From: Gammaproteobacteria bacterium
GTDB lineage: Bacteria; Pseudomonadota; Gammaproteobacteria; Pseudomonadales; Pseudohongiellaceae
Assembly (NCBI GenBank): GCA_029253585.1
Contig: JAQWZF010000018.1
Span: forward strand, 1-64,000
DNA: 64,000 nt
Direction of reading: 5' to 3'
Within the stretch, counting starts at the first letter, position 1. Each line of letters opens with the position of its first letter. A program made the translations under genes and the position numbers. This document shows positions 13,425 through 26,009 of the stretch, piece by piece. The notes under the pieces are model-generated. The model made no database searches, had not been told where the DNA came from, and saw only the letters and a program-made list of their open reading frames with translations.

Positions 13425-13895
13425 ATGCCAAGAAGAAGAGTAGTTGCAAAACGTGAAATCCTGCCGGATCCAAAATTCGGAAGCTTAACCCTCGCAAAAT
13501 TCATGAACCACGTGATGGTCGACGGCAAGAAGTCAGTTGCCGAGCGCATCGTCTATGGTGCATTAGATACAGTGTCAGAGAGAACTCCTGGCGATCCCTT
13601 GGAAACATTCGAGAAGGCTCTAGATGCTATTGCTCCTATGGTGGAAGTTAAATCTCGCCGTGTCGGTGGTGCAACCTACCAGGTGCCAGTCGAAGTCCGC
13701 GTAGAGCGACGCCATGCGCTAGCCATGCGTTGGTTGGTTGAGCATTCCCGTAAGCGTGGTGAAAAATCCATGGCCTTGCGTCTTGCTGGTGAAATCTCCG
13801 ATGCCGCTGAAGGCAAGGGTAGCGCCGTTAAGAAGCGTGAAGACGTACACCGTATGGCAGAAGCCAACCGAGCATTCTCACACTATCGCTTCTAA
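13425..13895 (+). CDS. rpsG: 30S ribosomal protein S7
   Basis: [20 protein letters not shown]. Confidence 0.98.
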   Translation: MPRRRVVAKREILPDPKFGSLTLAKFMNHVMVDGKKSVAERIVYGALDTVSERTPGDPLETFEKALDAIAPMVEVKSRRVGGATYQVPVEVRVERRHALAMRWLVEHSRKRGEKSMALRLAGEISDAAEGKGSAVKKREDVHRMAEANRAFSHYRF

Positions 13896-13956
13896 TCGAT
13901 GGGTTCGTAGAGAAGTCTGTTGTAGATCGAATTAATTTGTAGTTAAGGCATAAGCT

Positions 13957-16050
13957 GTGGGCAGAAAACATCCATTATATCGCTATCGCAATATCGGAAT
14001 TGTTGCCCACGTAGATGCGGGCAAGACGACGACTACCGAGCGTGTTCTATTCTACACGGGTATTTCACATAAGATTGGTGAAGTGCACGATGGCGCTGCC
14101 ACTATGGATTGGATGGAACAGGAACAAGAGCGTGGTATTACTATTACCTCTGCTGCGACTACCTGTTTCTGGAGCGGCATGGGCTCTCAGTATGATGAGC
14201 ACCGCATCAACATCATCGACACGCCGGGGCACGTCGACTTCACGATTGAAGTAGAGCGTTCGCTGCGTGTGCTCGATGGTGCGGTCGTGGTTCTATGTGG
14301 TTCCTCCGGCGTTCAGCCGCAGACTGAAACGGTATGGCGTCAGGCCAACCGCTACGAAGTTCCCCGCATGGTATTCGTCAACAAGATGGACCGCGCAGGG
14401 GCAGACTTCTTGATGGTTGTGCAGCAGATGAAAGAGCGTCTAGGTGCCAACCCTATCCCTCTTCAGCTAGCTATCGGTGCCGAGGATGAATTCAAGGGTG
14501 TTATCGACCTTGTGAAGATGAAAGCGATTCGCTGGAATGAAGACGACCAGGGAGCGACTTTTAGCTACGAAGACATTCCGGCTGACATGCAGGATCTAGC
14601 TGACGAGTGGCGTGAAACCTTGCTAGAAGCTGCGGCGGAAGCCAACGAAGAAGTCATGGACAAGTACCTGAATACCGGCGACCTGTCTGAAGAAGAAATC
14701 ATGTCGGCTATTCGAGAGCGCACACTGGCGAGCGAGATCGTTCCTACACTGTGTGGCTCAGCGTTCAAGAACAAGGGTGTTCAAGCGGTGCTTGATGCCG
14801 TAATCGACTACATGCCGGCGCCTACTGAAGTGAAGGCTATCGAGGGTTTGCTGGAAGATGGCACGACCACTCTGTGTGAGGCCGATGATAAAGCGCCTTT
14901 CGCTGCATTGGCATTCAAGATTGCTACGGATCCGTTTGTGGGAACTCTTACCTTCTTCCGCGTCTATTCCGGCGCCCTGAATTCGGGGGATTCGGTATAT
15001 AACCCGATCAAGACCAAGAAAGAGCGAGTGGGTCGTATGGTGCAGATGCATGCGAACTCCCGTGAAGAGATTAAAGAAGTGCTTGCGGGCGATATCGCAG
15101 CGGCAATTGGCCTGAAGGACGTCACTACGGGTGAGACGCTTTGCGCAATAGATCGTGTGATCACGCTAGAAAAGATGGAATTCCCTGAGCCGGTAATCTC
15201 TGTTGCAGTTGAGCCTAGGAGCAAGGCGGATCAGGAAAAAATGGGTATCGCTCTGGGCAAGCTCGCACAGGAAGATCCTTCGTTTCGTGTTGAGACCGAC
15301 GAAGAATCTGGCCAGACAATCATCTCGGGCATGGGTGAGTTACATCTAGATGTGCTCGTAGACAGAATGCGTCGTGAATTCTCAGTCGAGGCAAATATTG
15401 GTAAACCGCAGGTTGCCTATCGTGAAACGATTAGAAAGTCTGTTGAGGTCGAAGGTAAGCACGTTAAGCAATCAGGTGGTCGTGGTCAGTACGGGCACGT
15501 AGTGCTTAGGCTTGAGCCTCTTGACCCAGATTCAGAATACGAATTTGTTAACGAGATCGTGGGTGGAACAATTCCAAGAGAATATATTCCAGCCGTAGAC
15601 AAGGGTGTGCAGGAGCAAATGAAGAACGGCTGTCTTGCCGGTTATCCTCTGCTCGCAATGAAGGTAATTCTTTTCGATGGTTCATTCCATGATGTGGATT
15701 CCAGTGAGATGGCGTTTAAGATTGCCGGCTCTATGGCATTGAGGAAGGGCGCGCTAGAGGCCGATGCAGCCCTGCTCGAGCCGATGATGAAAGTAGAAGT
15801 TGTATCCCCCGAAGAGTATATGGGTGATGTGATGGGTGACTTGAACCGTCGTCGTGGCATGGTGCAAGGCATGGAAGACAGTGCAGCAGGCAAGGTAATT
15901 AATGCAGAGGTTCCACTGGCTGAAATGTTCGGCTATTCGACTGACCTCCGTTCTGCGACACAGGGGCGTGCTACTTATACGATGGAGTTCGATAAGTATG
16001 CAGTTGTGCCGAATAATATCGCTGACGGGATTATTAACCAGACGTCTTAA
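13957..16050 (+). CDS. fusA: elongation factor G (GTG start)
   Basis: [24 protein letters not shown]; full-length EF-G. Confidence 0.98.
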   Translation: MGRKHPLYRYRNIGIVAHVDAGKTTTTERVLFYTGISHKIGEVHDGAATMDWMEQEQERGITITSAATTCFWSGMGSQYDEHRINIIDTPGHVDFTIEVERSLRVLDGAVVVLCGSSGVQPQTETVWRQANRYEVPRMVFVNKMDRAGADFLMVVQQMKERLGANPIPLQLAIGAEDEFKGVIDLVKMKAIRWNEDDQGATFSYEDIPADMQDLADEWRETLLEAAAEANEEVMDKYLNTGDLSEEEIMSAIRERTLASEIVPTLCGSAFKNKGVQAVLDAVIDYMPAPTEVKAIEGLLEDGTTTLCEADDKAPFAALAFKIATDPFVGTLTFFRVYSGALNSGDSVYNPIKTKKERVGRMVQMHANSREEIKEVLAGDIAAAIGLKDVTTGETLCAIDRVITLEKMEFPEPVISVAVEPRSKADQEKMGIALGKLAQEDPSFRVETDEESGQTIISGMGELHLDVLVDRMRREFSVEANIGKPQVAYRETIRKSVEVEGKHVKQSGGRGQYGHVVLRLEPLDPDSEYEFVNEIVGGTIPREYIPAVDKGVQEQMKNGCLAGYPLLAMKVILFDGSFHDVDSSEMAFKIAGSMALRKGALEADAALLEPMMKVEVVSPEEYMGDVMGDLNRRRGMVQGMEDSAAGKVINAEVPLAEMFGYSTDLRSATQGRATYTMEFDKYAVVPNNIADGIINQTS

Positions 16051-16105
16051 TACCGAGACGAACTATCATTGAATTTAGAAATTAAGTATCGAGTGAGGTG
16101 CTATT

Positions 16106-17299
16106 GTGGCGAAGGAAAAATTCGAAAGAAATAAACTACACGTAAACGTAGGTACGATTGGTCACGTTGACCACGGTAAGACGACGTTAACAGCGGCCTT
16201 GACCAAGGTTTGCGCGGAAGTATTCGGCACAGGTGAAGTACGTGATTTCGCCCAGATCGATAATGCGCCGGAAGAGAGAGAGCGTGGTATCACTATCGCG
16301 ACATCTCACGTTGAATACGATTCCCCTAACCGCCACTACGCGCACGTTGACTGTCCAGGTCACGCTGACTACGTAAAGAACATGATTACAGGTGCTGCGC
16401 AGATGGATGGCGCTATTCTGGTTTGTTCGGCAGCAGACGGCCCCATGCCACAGACGCGTGAGCACATCCTGCTGTCATTGCAGGTTGGTGTACCTTACAT
16501 CGTTGTGTTCATGAACAAAGCGGACATGGTTGATGACGAAGAATTGCTTGAATTGGTAGAGATGGAGATCCGTGAGCTATTGGATCAATACGAATTCCCA
16601 GGTGACGACACACCCATCATCATCGGTTCTGCGCTCAAGGCGTTGGAAGGCGATACCTCTGATATTGGCGTGCCCTCTGTACAGAAGCTTGTTGAGACAC
16701 TAGACAGCTACATCCCGGATCCGGTTCGTGACGTTGAGAAGCCCTTCTTGATGCCAATCGAAGACGTATTCTCAATCTCCGGTCGCGGCACTGTTGTAAC
16801 AGGTCGTATTGAGCGCGGAATTGTAAACGTGGGTGATGAATTGGACATCGTTGGTATCAAAGAGACCCAGAAGACAGTATGTACTGGTGTTGAGATGTTC
16901 CGCAAGTTGCTGGACGAAGGCCGTGCTGGTGAGAACGTTGGTGTTCTGTTGCGTGGTACTAAGCGTGAAGACGTTGAACGTGGCCAGGTATTGGGTAAGC
17001 CGGGTTCAGTAACACCCCATACGAAGTTTGAAGCTGAAGTGTATATCCTGAACAAGGATGAAGGCGGACGCCACACACCATTCTTCAAGGGTTACAGGCC
17101 ACAATTTTACTTCCGTACTACGGACGTGACAGGTGCTTGTGAGCTGCCCGAAGGCGTTGAGATGGTAATGCCAGGTGATAACGTGAACATGGTTGTGACC
17201 TTGATAGCGCCAATTGCGATGGATGAAGGTCTGCGCTTTGCTATCCGTGAGGGTGGACGTACAGTAGGCGCGGGCGTCGTAGCCAAAATCTTCGAGTAA
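16106..17299 (+). CDS. tuf: elongation factor Tu (GTG start)
   Basis: [33 protein letters not shown]. Confidence 0.99.
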   Translation: MAKEKFERNKLHVNVGTIGHVDHGKTTLTAALTKVCAEVFGTGEVRDFAQIDNAPEERERGITIATSHVEYDSPNRHYAHVDCPGHADYVKNMITGAAQMDGAILVCSAADGPMPQTREHILLSLQVGVPYIVVFMNKADMVDDEELLELVEMEIRELLDQYEFPGDDTPIIIGSALKALEGDTSDIGVPSVQKLVETLDSYIPDPVRDVEKPFLMPIEDVFSISGRGTVVTGRIERGIVNVGDELDIVGIKETQKTVCTGVEMFRKLLDEGRAGENVGVLLRGTKREDVERGQVLGKPGSVTPHTKFEAEVYILNKDEGGRHTPFFKGYRPQFYFRTTDVTGACELPEGVEMVMPGDNVNMVVTLIAPIAMDEGLRFAIREGGRTVGAGVVAKIFE

Positions 17300-17318
17300 A
17301 TCTAAACTCGATTATACG

Positions 17319-17349
17319 AAGTCAGCTTTCCGAAAGGGACGCTGGCTTT
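17319..17349 (+). terminator. hairpin downstream of tuf
   Basis: AAGTCAGC...GCTGGCTTTA stem-loop with inner TCC/GGA pairing; short U-run. Confidence 0.6.
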
Positions 17350-17582
17350 ATCGTATGGAAAAGACGCTACACTATTATTGTTCGCTGCAGGCCCCAGAAA
17401 ACCGGGCCGTTCTCAGTTGGCGCTGAGTTGCTCTGAAGGGCTTCTCTGAAGTGCTGGCTAGCCATTGTTACTAAATGGGGATGTGAGGCCGGCAGTACAT
17501 CAGAATTCTGGAGCTTAGGTTTTGGCCGAAGGCGCATTCTGCCCTAAAGTCAGAGAAAAAGCGGCTTTCAGGCGGTTATTCC

Positions 17583-17611
17583 TTGACAGGATTGGGTCAA
17601 AACTTTAAGAT
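17583..17611 (+). promoter_or_regulatory. sigma70-type promoter candidate for rpsJ
   Basis: TTGACA (17583-17588), 17-nt spacer, TAAGAT (17606-17611). Confidence 0.6.
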
Positions 17612-17702
17612 TCGCATCCCTTATTTAGCTATTAATTAATAGCTGAAAAAGAAACGTTAAGTAACTTATTAATATTTAAGAATTTTTTGGAGCTCGAAGT
17701 AG

Positions 17703-18014
17703 ATGCAAAATCAGCGAATCAGAATCCGCCTTAAGGCCTTCGATCACCGTCTGATAGATCAATCTACCCAAGAAATTGTCGATACTGCACGTCGCACTGG
17801 CGCTCAGGTCCGCGGACCTATCCCACTGCCAACGAATAAGGAACGACTCACTATATTGGTTTCACCGCATGTGAACAAAGATGCGCGAGACCAATATGAA
17901 ATTCGCACTCACAAGCGATTGCTCGACATCGTGGAGCCAACTGAGAAGACGGTTGATGCCTTGATGAAACTAGATCTTGCGGCAGGTGTGGAAGTACAAA
18001 TTAGTCTAGGTTAA
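17703..18014 (+). CDS. rpsJ: 30S ribosomal protein S10
   Basis: [22 protein letters not shown]. Confidence 0.98.
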   Translation: MQNQRIRIRLKAFDHRLIDQSTQEIVDTARRTGAQVRGPIPLPTNKERLTILVSPHVNKDARDQYEIRTHKRLLDIVEPTEKTVDALMKLDLAAGVEVQISLG

Positions 18015-18064
18015 TCGCCTCCTTGAAAGGATCCGGTTTAATCAGATTAAGTTAAACATAACCA

Positions 18065-18101
18065 GGCAAAGAGCAATTCAGTCCTCTTTGCCCTTTTTTT
18101 T
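18065..18101 (+). terminator. intrinsic terminator between rpsJ and rplC
   Basis: GGCAAAGAG-N10-CTCTTTGCC perfect 9-bp stem followed by C and eight Ts. Confidence 0.85.
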
Positions 18102-18208
18102 AAAGATTTGGCGCACTGATATATCTGCTACCCCTGCGGTAGCGAACATAGTGTAACGCGTCAGCGGCCATAGCGGGTTTAGCCCCTTGCACGATGAGGT
18201 CTAATATA

Positions 18209-18859
18209 ATGTCGATTGGTTTAGTCGGTCGAAAAAGCGGTATGACCCGCGTTTTCACTGAAGAGGGTACATCTGTCCCCGTTACGGTTGTGGAAGTTCA
18301 ACCTAACCGGGTCACGCAAGTTAAAACTCCCGATGTTGACGGCTATAGCGCTATTCAGGTTACTACTGGATCGCGTCGTGCTTCGCGTGTGACAAAAGGT
18401 ATGGCTGGTCATTTCGCCAAGGCAAGCACTGAAGCCGGTTCTGGTCTTTGGGAGTTAAGAACAGAAGAAACTGCCGAGATCGAAATGGGTAGCGAGATCA
18501 AGGTTGATCAGTTCGAAGTTGGCCAGATGGTAGACGTAACTGGCACTTCTAAAGGTAAAGGTTTTCAGGGCGGCGTTAAGCGACATAATTTCCAAATGCA
18601 GGACGCCACCCACGGTAACTCTCTATCTCACCGTGCGCCTGGCTCTATTGGCCAGTGTCAGACACCGGGTCGAGTATGGAAAGGAAAGAAAATGGCAGGT
18701 CAGATGGGTAATGTTAGACATACTACCCAGTCTCTAGAAATCATAAGAGTCGATATGGAAAATAATCTTCTTCTTATTAAAGGTGCGCTGCCAGGTGCTA
18801 CCGGTTCAGATGTAATCGTTCGTCCAGCCGTCAAGACTAAAACTAAGGCTAAGGGGTAA
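18209..18859 (+). CDS. rplC: 50S ribosomal protein L3
   Basis: [23 protein letters not shown] 18209 preferred over 18194. Confidence 0.97.
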   Translation: MSIGLVGRKSGMTRVFTEEGTSVPVTVVEVQPNRVTQVKTPDVDGYSAIQVTTGSRRASRVTKGMAGHFAKASTEAGSGLWELRTEETAEIEMGSEIKVDQFEVGQMVDVTGTSKGKGFQGGVKRHNFQMQDATHGNSLSHRAPGSIGQCQTPGRVWKGKKMAGQMGNVRHTTQSLEIIRVDMENNLLLIKGALPGATGSDVIVRPAVKTKTKAKG

Positions 18860-18862
18860 GCA

Positions 18863-19483
18863 ATGGAATTAAATCTTGCATTGCCCGGCAAGAAGACGGG
18901 CAAAGAAACAGTTTCACTCTCAGATGAGTCCTTCGGTAAGGAATATAACGAGCCCCTAGTCCATCAGAGCGTTGTGACTTATATGGCTGGCGCCAGACAG
19001 GGTTCTGTAAAGCAGAAAACTCGCTCTGAGGTTCGCGGAGGCGGTCGTAAGCCTTGGCGTCAAAAGGGTACTGGCCGAGCTCGAGCTGGAACCATCCGAT
19101 CTCCAATCTGGCGCGGAGGCGGTGTTACATTTGCTGCGCGTCCTGCAGATCACACGAAAAAACTAAATAAGAAAATGTATCGCGGCGCGATGCAATGCAT
19201 TCTGTCAGAGCTCATTCGGCAAGACAGATTGTTTGCGGTTAACGAATTTGCACTGGATTCTCATAAGACTGCGGCACTCGTTAGTAAGCTAAAAGAATTT
19301 GAATTAGATAATGTTCTCATTATTTCCGATCAAGTAGAAAAGAACTTGTATCTTGCGGCTCGCAACCTACACAAGGTTGATGTGCTGGATGTTACAGGTA
19401 TCGATCCTGTTAGCCTGATCGGATTTGATAATGTGATTATTACTGTCTCCGCATTAAAGAAAGTAGAGGAGATGTTGTCATGA
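18863..19483 (+). CDS. rplD: 50S ribosomal protein L4
   Basis: [37 protein letters not shown]. Confidence 0.98.
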   Translation: MELNLALPGKKTGKETVSLSDESFGKEYNEPLVHQSVVTYMAGARQGSVKQKTRSEVRGGGRKPWRQKGTGRARAGTIRSPIWRGGGVTFAARPADHTKKLNKKMYRGAMQCILSELIRQDRLFAVNEFALDSHKTAALVSKLKEFELDNVLIISDQVEKNLYLAARNLHKVDVLDVTGIDPVSLIGFDNVIITVSALKKVEEMLS

Positions 19484-19779
19484 ACGTTGAAAGAATCTAC
19501 TCAGTAATCCTCGGGCCACACGTATCTGAAAAGACCACCATTATGGGTGAGCTTAACAATCAGTACGCGTTCAAGGTTTCTACTGATGCAACAAAATCAG
19601 AGATCAAGACAGCTGTAGAGACAATATTTAACGTTGTCGTTGCTGACTTGCAAGTGCTAGTGGTTAAAGGAAAGACCAAGCGCACTCCAAAGGGAAAAAT
19701 TAGACGTCGTTCAGATTGGAAGAAGGCGTATGTCAGACTTGAAGCGGGTCATGAAATTGACTTCGCGGACGTAGGCTAA
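19480..19779 (+). CDS. rplW: 50S ribosomal protein L23
   Basis: L23-like, overlaps rplD by 4 nt. Confidence 0.97.
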   Translation: MNVERIYSVILGPHVSEKTTIMGELNNQYAFKVSTDATKSEIKTAVETIFNVVVADLQVLVVKGKTKRTPKGKIRRRSDWKKAYVRLEAGHEIDFADVG

Positions 19780-19798
19780 AGGGATAAAGGGGTAAGTC

Positions 19799-20629
19799 AT
19801 GCCAGTAGTTAAGTGTAAACCTACTTCACCAGGGCGTCGTTTCGTCGTCAAGGTTGTTCATCCCGATCTGCATAAGGGCGAGCCTTATGCGCCTCTGACA
19901 GCGGCGAAATCTAAGTCAGGCGGAAGAAATAATAGAGGTCGAATCACCACGCGTCACATTGGTGGTGGGCACAAACAGAAGTATCGCATCATCGATTTCA
20001 AGCGCAACAAAGATGCAATCGAAGCAAAAGTTGAGCGTTTGGAATACGACCCAAACAGATCTGCAAATATTGCCCTGTTACTTTATGCAGACGGCGAGCG
20101 TCGTTACATCATCGCTCCTGGCAAGGTAAAAGCCGGCGACGCGGTAATGTCTGGCGAAGAAGCAGCGATCAAAGTTGGTAACTGCTTGCCGCTAAGAAAT
20201 ATACCACTAGGTAGCACGGTACATTGCTGCGAATTGAAGCCTGGCAAGGGTGCGCAAATTGCGCGCAGTGCCGGTACTTCCTTGCAGTTGGTTGCACGTG
20301 AAGGTAACTACGCAACTCTTAGGCTTCGCTCTGGCGAAATGCGTAAGGTGTTGAGTGATTGTCGTGCAACGCTAGGTGAAGTGTCTAACTCGGAGCACTC
20401 ACTACGCTCACTCGGTAAAGCGGGTGCCAAGCGATGGAGAGGAGTAAGGCCTACAGTTCGTGGTGTTGCCATGAATCCGGTAGATCACCCGCATGGTGGT
20501 GGTGAAGGAAGAACATCAGGTGGTCGTCATCCTGTATCACCTTGGGGTACTAAGACTAAGGGTTTTAAAACCAGAACTAATAAGCGTACGAATAACATGA
20601 TTGTTCGTCGCAGAAATTCAAGCCGCTAA
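19799..20629 (+). CDS. rplB: 50S ribosomal protein L2
   Basis: [19 protein letters not shown]...[26 protein letters not shown]. Confidence 0.98.
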   Translation: MPVVKCKPTSPGRRFVVKVVHPDLHKGEPYAPLTAAKSKSGGRNNRGRITTRHIGGGHKQKYRIIDFKRNKDAIEAKVERLEYDPNRSANIALLLYADGERRYIIAPGKVKAGDAVMSGEEAAIKVGNCLPLRNIPLGSTVHCCELKPGKGAQIARSAGTSLQLVAREGNYATLRLRSGEMRKVLSDCRATLGEVSNSEHSLRSLGKAGAKRWRGVRPTVRGVAMNPVDHPHGGGEGRTSGGRHPVSPWGTKTKGFKTRTNKRTNNMIVRRRNSSR

Positions 20630-20652
20630 GGCTTCAGTAGAGGTATTCACTA

Positions 20653-20925
20653 GTGCCACGTTCGTTAAAAAAAGGTCCATTCATCGATCTTCATCTTATG
20701 AAGAAAGTGCAGGCCGCATCAGATAGCAACGACAAGCGTCCAATTAAAACTTGGTCACGACGTTCAATGGTTTCTCCGGACATGATTGGTCTGACTATCG
20801 CTGTCCATAATGGGCGTCAGCACATACCAGTCTTCGTGAATGAGGATATGGTTGGTCATAAGCTGGGTGAGTTCTCAGTAACTCGCACTTATCGCGGTCA
20901 TACTGCTGATAAGAAGGCTAAGTAA
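20653..20925 (+). CDS. rpsS: 30S ribosomal protein S19 (GTG start)
   Basis: [19 protein letters not shown]. Confidence 0.98.
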   Translation: MPRSLKKGPFIDLHLMKKVQAASDSNDKRPIKTWSRRSMVSPDMIGLTIAVHNGRQHIPVFVNEDMVGHKLGEFSVTRTYRGHTADKKAK

Positions 20926-20938
20926 CTAGGGGGCTGCA

Positions 20939-21271
20939 ATGGAAGTTTTAGCAAGATTAAAAGGTGCACGTCTCTCCGCTCAAAAAGCGAGACTTGTAGC
21001 TGATCAAATTCGGGGCAAGGCAGTAGAAGAAGCCCTGTTGGTGCTGTCGTACAGCCCAAAGAAAGGCGCCGCAATTATTAAGAAAGTGTTGAATTCGGCA
21101 ATTGCCAATGCGGAGCACAACGAAGGTGCTGACATAGATGAATTGAAAGTATCAACGATTATGGTTGATGAAGGCATGACAATGAAACGCATTATGCCAA
21201 GAGCAAAGGGTCGCGCTGATCGAATTCTTAAGCGTTCATGTCACATAACAATCACAGTCGCAGATAGCTAG
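20939..21271 (+). CDS. rplV: 50S ribosomal protein L22
   Basis: [21 protein letters not shown]. Confidence 0.98.
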   Translation: MEVLARLKGARLSAQKARLVADQIRGKAVEEALLVLSYSPKKGAAIIKKVLNSAIANAEHNEGADIDELKVSTIMVDEGMTMKRIMPRAKGRADRILKRSCHITITVADS

Positions 21272-21280
21272 GAGTATCGG

Positions 21281-21958
21281 ATGGGTCAAAAAGTACATCC
21301 AACTGGAATTCGACTTGGCATAGTCAAGAAGCACACTTCTGTGTGGTATGCCGAGGGTAAAGAATACGCAGACAACTTATTCGTAGATCTTCAGGTTAGA
21401 GATTTCATCAAGAAGAAGTTGGCGAGTGCGTCTGTTTCCAGAGTTGAAATAGAGCGTCCTGCACAAACAGCAAAGATCACGATCTACACTGCGCGACCAG
21501 GTATCGTGATTGGCAAGAAAGGTGAGGATGTAGAATCTCTTCGCAATGTATTGACTGCAAAAATGGGTATACCAGTGCAGATCAATATCGAAGAAATTCG
21601 CAAGCCTGACCTCGATGCACAATTGGTAGCAGATGGTGTTGCTTCTCAGTTAGAGCGTCGCGTCATGTTTCGTCGAGCGATGAAGCGTGCTGTACAGAAT
21701 GCAATGCGTCAGGGTGCTGAAGGCATTAAGATTCAAGTCGGTGGTCGTTTAGGTGGTGCAGAGATCGCGCGATCTGAGTGGTACCGAGAAGGCCGGGTGC
21801 CTCTGCATACATTGAGAGCAGACATCGATTACGCAACGTGTGAAGCAAGTACAACATATGGCTTGATCGGCGTTAAAGTTTGGATATTTAAAGGTGAGGT
21901 TTTGGATCTGGACGAGGCGATTGTGTCTGCTGCTCCTGCTAAATCCAACCAGGGGTAA
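21281..21958 (+). CDS. rpsC: 30S ribosomal protein S3
   Basis: [24 protein letters not shown]. Confidence 0.98.
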   Translation: MGQKVHPTGIRLGIVKKHTSVWYAEGKEYADNLFVDLQVRDFIKKKLASASVSRVEIERPAQTAKITIYTARPGIVIGKKGEDVESLRNVLTAKMGIPVQINIEEIRKPDLDAQLVADGVASQLERRVMFRRAMKRAVQNAMRQGAEGIKIQVGGRLGGAEIARSEWYREGRVPLHTLRADIDYATCEASTTYGLIGVKVWIFKGEVLDLDEAIVSAAPAKSNQG

Positions 21959-21964
21959 AGAGAC

Positions 21965-22378
21965 GTGTTACAACCAAAGCGTACAAAATTTCGCAAAATG
22001 ATGAAGGGCCGCAATCGTGGTCTCTCGCATAGAGGTAGCAACGTAGATTTTGGTGAATACGGTTTGAAAGCTGTATCACGTGGAAGATTGACTGCTCGCC
22101 AAATCGAAGCTGCTCGTCGAGCGATGACTAGACACGTAAAACGTGGCGGAAAGATTTGGATTCGAGTGTTTCCTGACAAGCCTATTACGCAGAAGCCTCT
22201 AGAAGTAAGACAGGGTAAAGGTAAGGGTAACGTTGAGTACTGGGTAGCCCAGATTCAGCCAGGACGAATTATGTTTGAAATGGAAGGCGTAGAGGAAAGC
22301 ATGGCTAGAGAAGCCTTCGATTTGGCAGCTGCCAAATTGCCTTTCGAAACAGTCTTCGTAAAGCGGACGGTAATGTAA
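21965..22378 (+). CDS. rplP: 50S ribosomal protein L16 (GTG start)
   Basis: [19 protein letters not shown]. Confidence 0.98.
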   Translation: MLQPKRTKFRKMMKGRNRGLSHRGSNVDFGEYGLKAVSRGRLTARQIEAARRAMTRHVKRGGKIWIRVFPDKPITQKPLEVRQGKGKGNVEYWVAQIQPGRIMFEMEGVEESMAREAFDLAAAKLPFETVFVKRTVM

Positions 22379-22575
22379 TGAAGGCCAGTGAATTGAGAGA
22401 CAAGTCGGTAGAAGAGCTGCAATCGCAACTGCAGGATCTTTATAAAGATCAATTTAACTACCGTATGCAAAATGGTACTGGGCAGTTAGCCCAAGTTCAC
22501 TTGATTGGTGCGGTTCGCAGGGATATTTCCCGTGTGAAAACCATTATTACCGAAAAACAGAAAAGTGGATCATAG
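22378..22575 (+). CDS. rpmC: 50S ribosomal protein L29
   Basis: [18 protein letters not shown]. Confidence 0.97.
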   Translation: MKASELRDKSVEELQSQLQDLYKDQFNYRMQNGTGQLAQVHLIGAVRRDISRVKTIITEKQKSGS

Positions 22576-22577
22576 AT

Positions 22578-22853
22578 ATGTCGGCTACTGAAAACATTGA
22601 GAAAACTGCTAGGACGACCTCCGGTAAGGTAATCAGCAACAAGATGGACAAGTCCATCGTCGTGCTCGTAGAGCGTCGGGTTACACACCCGGTATATGGG
22701 AAGATCATCAAGCGATCTACCAAAATTCATGCGCATGACGCAAACAATGAGTGTTTGCCAGGCGATGAAGTAACGATTCAGGAAGTGCGTCCTCTGTCCA
22801 AGACTAAGTCTTGGTCTTTGGTGTCAATAGACGAGCGGGCAGCGCAAGTTTAA
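22578..22853 (+). CDS. rpsQ: 30S ribosomal protein S17
   Basis: [27 protein letters not shown]. Confidence 0.97.
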   Translation: MSATENIEKTARTTSGKVISNKMDKSIVVLVERRVTHPVYGKIIKRSTKIHAHDANNECLPGDEVTIQEVRPLSKTKSWSLVSIDERAAQV

Positions 22854-22910
22854 ATTAGATTTAGATTAAGAGTTTGCATTCGATAAGCGGATGCACGGTG
22901 GAGCGAATCG

Positions 22911-23279
22911 ATGATTCAAGTGCAGTCTTACTTAGATGTCGCGGATAACAGCGGCGCTAGACGCGTAATGTGTATCAAGGTGTTGGGCGGTTCCCATCGC
23001 CGTTACGCTCGCATTGGCGACATAATTAAAGTTACCGTTAAGGAAGCGATTCCGCGCGGTAAGGTGAAGAAGGGCCAGGTATTGACGGCGTTGGTAGTAC
23101 GCACCAAGAAAGGTGTTCGTCGTGGTGATGGCTCACAAATTCGTTTCGACGACAATGCCGCTATTCTATTGAATGCGCAGCAAGCGCCTATCGGAACCCG
23201 TGTTTTCGGTCCCGTTACTAGAGAGCTGCGAAACGAAAAATTTATGCGAATTATTTCATTGGCGCCAGAAGTACTTTAG
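22911..23279 (+). CDS. rplN: 50S ribosomal protein L14
   Basis: [27 protein letters not shown]. Confidence 0.98.
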   Translation: MIQVQSYLDVADNSGARRVMCIKVLGGSHRRYARIGDIIKVTVKEAIPRGKVKKGQVLTALVVRTKKGVRRGDGSQIRFDDNAAILLNAQQAPIGTRVFGPVTRELRNEKFMRIISLAPEVL

Positions 23280-23337
23280 GCACTGATAGGTTCGATTTTT
23301 GCGGCAACCAATAGAGTTATAGAGGCAAGGGCAGGAA

Positions 23338-23652
23338 ATGCGCAAACTTAAACGTGATGATGAAGTGATAGTAATCACTGGCAAAGACAAGGGTAAACGC
23401 GGAACTATTTCCCGTCTCGTTGGCGCTGATCGAGTTATGGTTCATGGTGTGAATATGGTTAAGCGTCACACTAAGCCGAATCCTAACGCTGGTCAGCCAG
23501 GTGGAATTGTTGAGAAAGAGGCAGCGCTTAGTATTTCGAACGTTGCTATTTTTAATCCTGAGACTAACAAGGCAGACCGCGTTGGTATTCAGGTGCTTGA
23601 AGACGGTGCTAAGAAGCGTGTCTTTAAGTCAAACGGTCAGGACATAGATTAA
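23338..23652 (+). CDS. rplX: 50S ribosomal protein L24
   Basis: [22 protein letters not shown]. Confidence 0.97.
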   Translation: MRKLKRDDEVIVITGKDKGKRGTISRLVGADRVMVHGVNMVKRHTKPNPNAGQPGGIVEKEAALSISNVAIFNPETNKADRVGIQVLEDGAKKRVFKSNGQDID

Positions 23653-23671
23653 TAACGGTAGGTTGCCAAGC

Positions 23672-24319
23672 ATGGCTCAGTTGAGAGAGTTTTACAGAAA
23701 AGAAGTGGTACCAGTTCTAACCGAAAAATTTGGTTATGACAATCCAATGCGTGTGCCTAAGATTACTAAGGTTGTGCTGAATATGGGTGTTGGTGAGGCA
23801 TTGACAGACAAGAAGATTCTTGAGAATGCTGCCGGCGATTTGACTCAGATCAGTGGCCAGAAAGTAGTGATCACCAAGGCGAGAAAATCAATCGCTGGAT
23901 TTAAGGTTCGTGAAGGCTGGCCAGTAGGTTGTAAGGTTACTCTTCGTGGCGAGCGTATGTATGACTTCCTGGAAAGGCTGGTTGATATCGCTATCCCGCG
24001 TATTAGAGACTTTCGCGGCTTGAATCCTAAGTCTTTCGACGGTCGTGGCAACTATGCCATGGGCGTTACGGAACAGATTATCTTTCCAGAGATCGACTAC
24101 GACAAGATCGATACTTTGCGTGGACTAGATATTGCTATTACTACAACTGCAGCGAGTGATGACGAAGGTCGTGCACTACTGGCAGCGATGCGCTTCCCGT
24201 TTAGAGGCTCTGTGCCTGCCGCGGAAAGTGTTAAGGCAGCAGCGCCAGCTGAAGAAGTAGTTGAAGAAACACCTGCAGCGGAAGACGCGCCTGCAACTAA
24301 TGAGGAAAAGGACTCTTAA
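23672..24319 (+). CDS. rplE: 50S ribosomal protein L5 with Ala/Glu-rich C-terminal extension
   Basis: [16 protein letters not shown]...[12 protein letters not shown] followed by an extra acidic tail. Confidence 0.96.
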   Translation: MAQLREFYRKEVVPVLTEKFGYDNPMRVPKITKVVLNMGVGEALTDKKILENAAGDLTQISGQKVVITKARKSIAGFKVREGWPVGCKVTLRGERMYDFLERLVDIAIPRIRDFRGLNPKSFDGRGNYAMGVTEQIIFPEIDYDKIDTLRGLDIAITTTAASDDEGRALLAAMRFPFRGSVPAAESVKAAAPAEEVVEETPAAEDAPATNEEKDS

Positions 24320-24321
24320 TA

Positions 24322-24627
24322 ATGGCTAAGACTTCAATGATAGCTAGAGAGAACAAGCGCACTAAGATGGTAGAGCGATTTGCTGCCAAGCGTGCTGCAA
24401 TCAAAGCTGTTCTCAAAGATGACAATGCTAGTGATGATGAGAAATGGGAAGCCCAGGTCAAGTTGCAGAAGATGCCTCGTGATGCGAGCCCTTCTCGTCA
24501 GCGTCGTAGATGTCGAATTACAGGCCGGCCTCACGGTGTGTATCGTAAATTTGGTTTGTGCCGTAATAAGTTGCGCGAAGCAGCGATGCGCGGCGATGTG
24601 CCTGGTTTAATCAAGGCCAGCTGGTAG
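24322..24627 (+). CDS. rpsN: 30S ribosomal protein S14
   Basis: [21 protein letters not shown]. Confidence 0.98.
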   Translation: MAKTSMIARENKRTKMVERFAAKRAAIKAVLKDDNASDDEKWEAQVKLQKMPRDASPSRQRRRCRITGRPHGVYRKFGLCRNKLREAAMRGDVPGLIKASW

Positions 24628-24640
24628 TCGGAGAAGAAAC

Positions 24641-25036
24641 ATGAGCATGTCAGATCCAATAGCAGATCTATTAACTCGTATTCGTAATGCGCAGATGGCG
24701 AAATTGCCAACGGTTGTAATGCCTTCTTCGAAGATTAAGGTTGCGATCGCAAAAGTATTACAGGACGAAGGTTATATTACCGGTTATAGCGTTAATGAGA
24801 ATGATGGAAAGCCAACACTCGCTATCGAGCTGAAATATTTTCAGGGCAAAGCTGTAATCGAAGAAATTAAGCGAGCTAGCCGTCCAGGCCTGCGAAGCTA
24901 TAAGGGTAAAGAAGATTTACCTAAAGTTAGAGCCGGTTTGGGCATCTCAATTTTGTCCACTAACAAAGGCCTTATGACTGAAACGCAAGCACGAGCTGCC
25001 GGACTTGGTGGTGAGGTTCTTTGCACAGTTTTCTAA
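24641..25036 (+). CDS. rpsH: 30S ribosomal protein S8
   Basis: [23 protein letters not shown]. Confidence 0.98.
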   Translation: MSMSDPIADLLTRIRNAQMAKLPTVVMPSSKIKVAIAKVLQDEGYITGYSVNENDGKPTLAIELKYFQGKAVIEEIKRASRPGLRSYKGKEDLPKVRAGLGISILSTNKGLMTETQARAAGLGGEVLCTVF

Positions 25037-25101
25037 TTGGTGTTGATACTCGATCTGAAGTCTCGTTAAGAGAAAGCTAAGGTCGTCAATAGAGCAATAT
25101 T

Positions 25102-25635
25102 ATGTCCAGAGTAGCGAATAGCCCGGTAGAAATACCCAAAGGCGTAGAAACAAACCTTAGCGATACCGAGATATCGGTAAAAGGTAGCAAGGGAAACCTG
25201 AACCTGGTTTTGCACAGCTCAGTAGCTGTTGCACAGGACGGAGAGATTCTTAACGTCTCCGCTAAAGACGGTTCGCGGCAGGCAAATGCCATGGCCGGTA
25301 CTTTTCGCTCGCTAATCCATAACATGTGCGTTGGTGTTAGTCAGGGGTTTGAAAAGAAATTGGAGCTTCAGGGCGTTGGTTATAGAGCCAAGGCCGAGGG
25401 TAAGAAAATAAATATCACTGTTGGATATTCTCACCCGATTAACTATGAGCTACCAGAAGGCGTAACAGCTGACACTCCTTCGCAAACAGAAATCGTGATC
25501 ATCGGTGCTGACAAGCAGCTCGTGGGTCAAGTCGCTGCGGAAATCAGAGATTTTCGTCCACCTGAGCCTTATAAGGGTAAGGGAATTCGCTACGTTGATG
25601 AACGTGTATTTAGAAAAGAAGCGAAGAAGAAATAG
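25102..25635 (+). CDS. rplF: 50S ribosomal protein L6
   Basis: [16 protein letters not shown]... Confidence 0.98.
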   Translation: MSRVANSPVEIPKGVETNLSDTEISVKGSKGNLNLVLHSSVAVAQDGEILNVSAKDGSRQANAMAGTFRSLIHNMCVGVSQGFEKKLELQGVGYRAKAEGKKINITVGYSHPINYELPEGVTADTPSQTEIVIIGADKQLVGQVAAEIRDFRPPEPYKGKGIRYVDERVFRKEAKKK

Positions 25636-25646
25636 GGCACAAAGAT

Positions 25647-25997
25647 ATGAACGTTAAAAAACTCGCTCGTATTAGACGAGCAAAGAGAGCCAGAGCAAAG
25701 ATTAGCGAATTACGCATGAACAGATTGTGTGTATATCGCTCGCCTAGACATATCTATGCGCAAGTAATCGCGCCTACTGGTGACGTAATTTTGGCCTCGG
25801 CATCTACTGTTGAAAAAGATGCGCGTGTCGGAAAGACTGGCAATGTCGATGCAGCTGGCAAAGTCGGAAAATTAATCGCTGAACGAGCTAAAGCAGCTGG
25901 CATTGAAAAAGTCGCTTTTGATCGTTCAGGTTATGCCTATCACGGCCGCATAAAGGCATTAGCCGAAGCAGCTCGTGAAGGCGGATTAGAATTTTAA
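25647..25997 (+). CDS. rplR: 50S ribosomal protein L18
   Basis: L18-like ([18 protein letters not shown]). Confidence 0.97.
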   Translation: MNVKKLARIRRAKRARAKISELRMNRLCVYRSPRHIYAQVIAPTGDVILASASTVEKDARVGKTGNVDAAGKVGKLIAERAKAAGIEKVAFDRSGYAYHGRIKALAEAAREGGLEF

Positions 25998-26009
25998 GGG
26001 TTTTGAACT

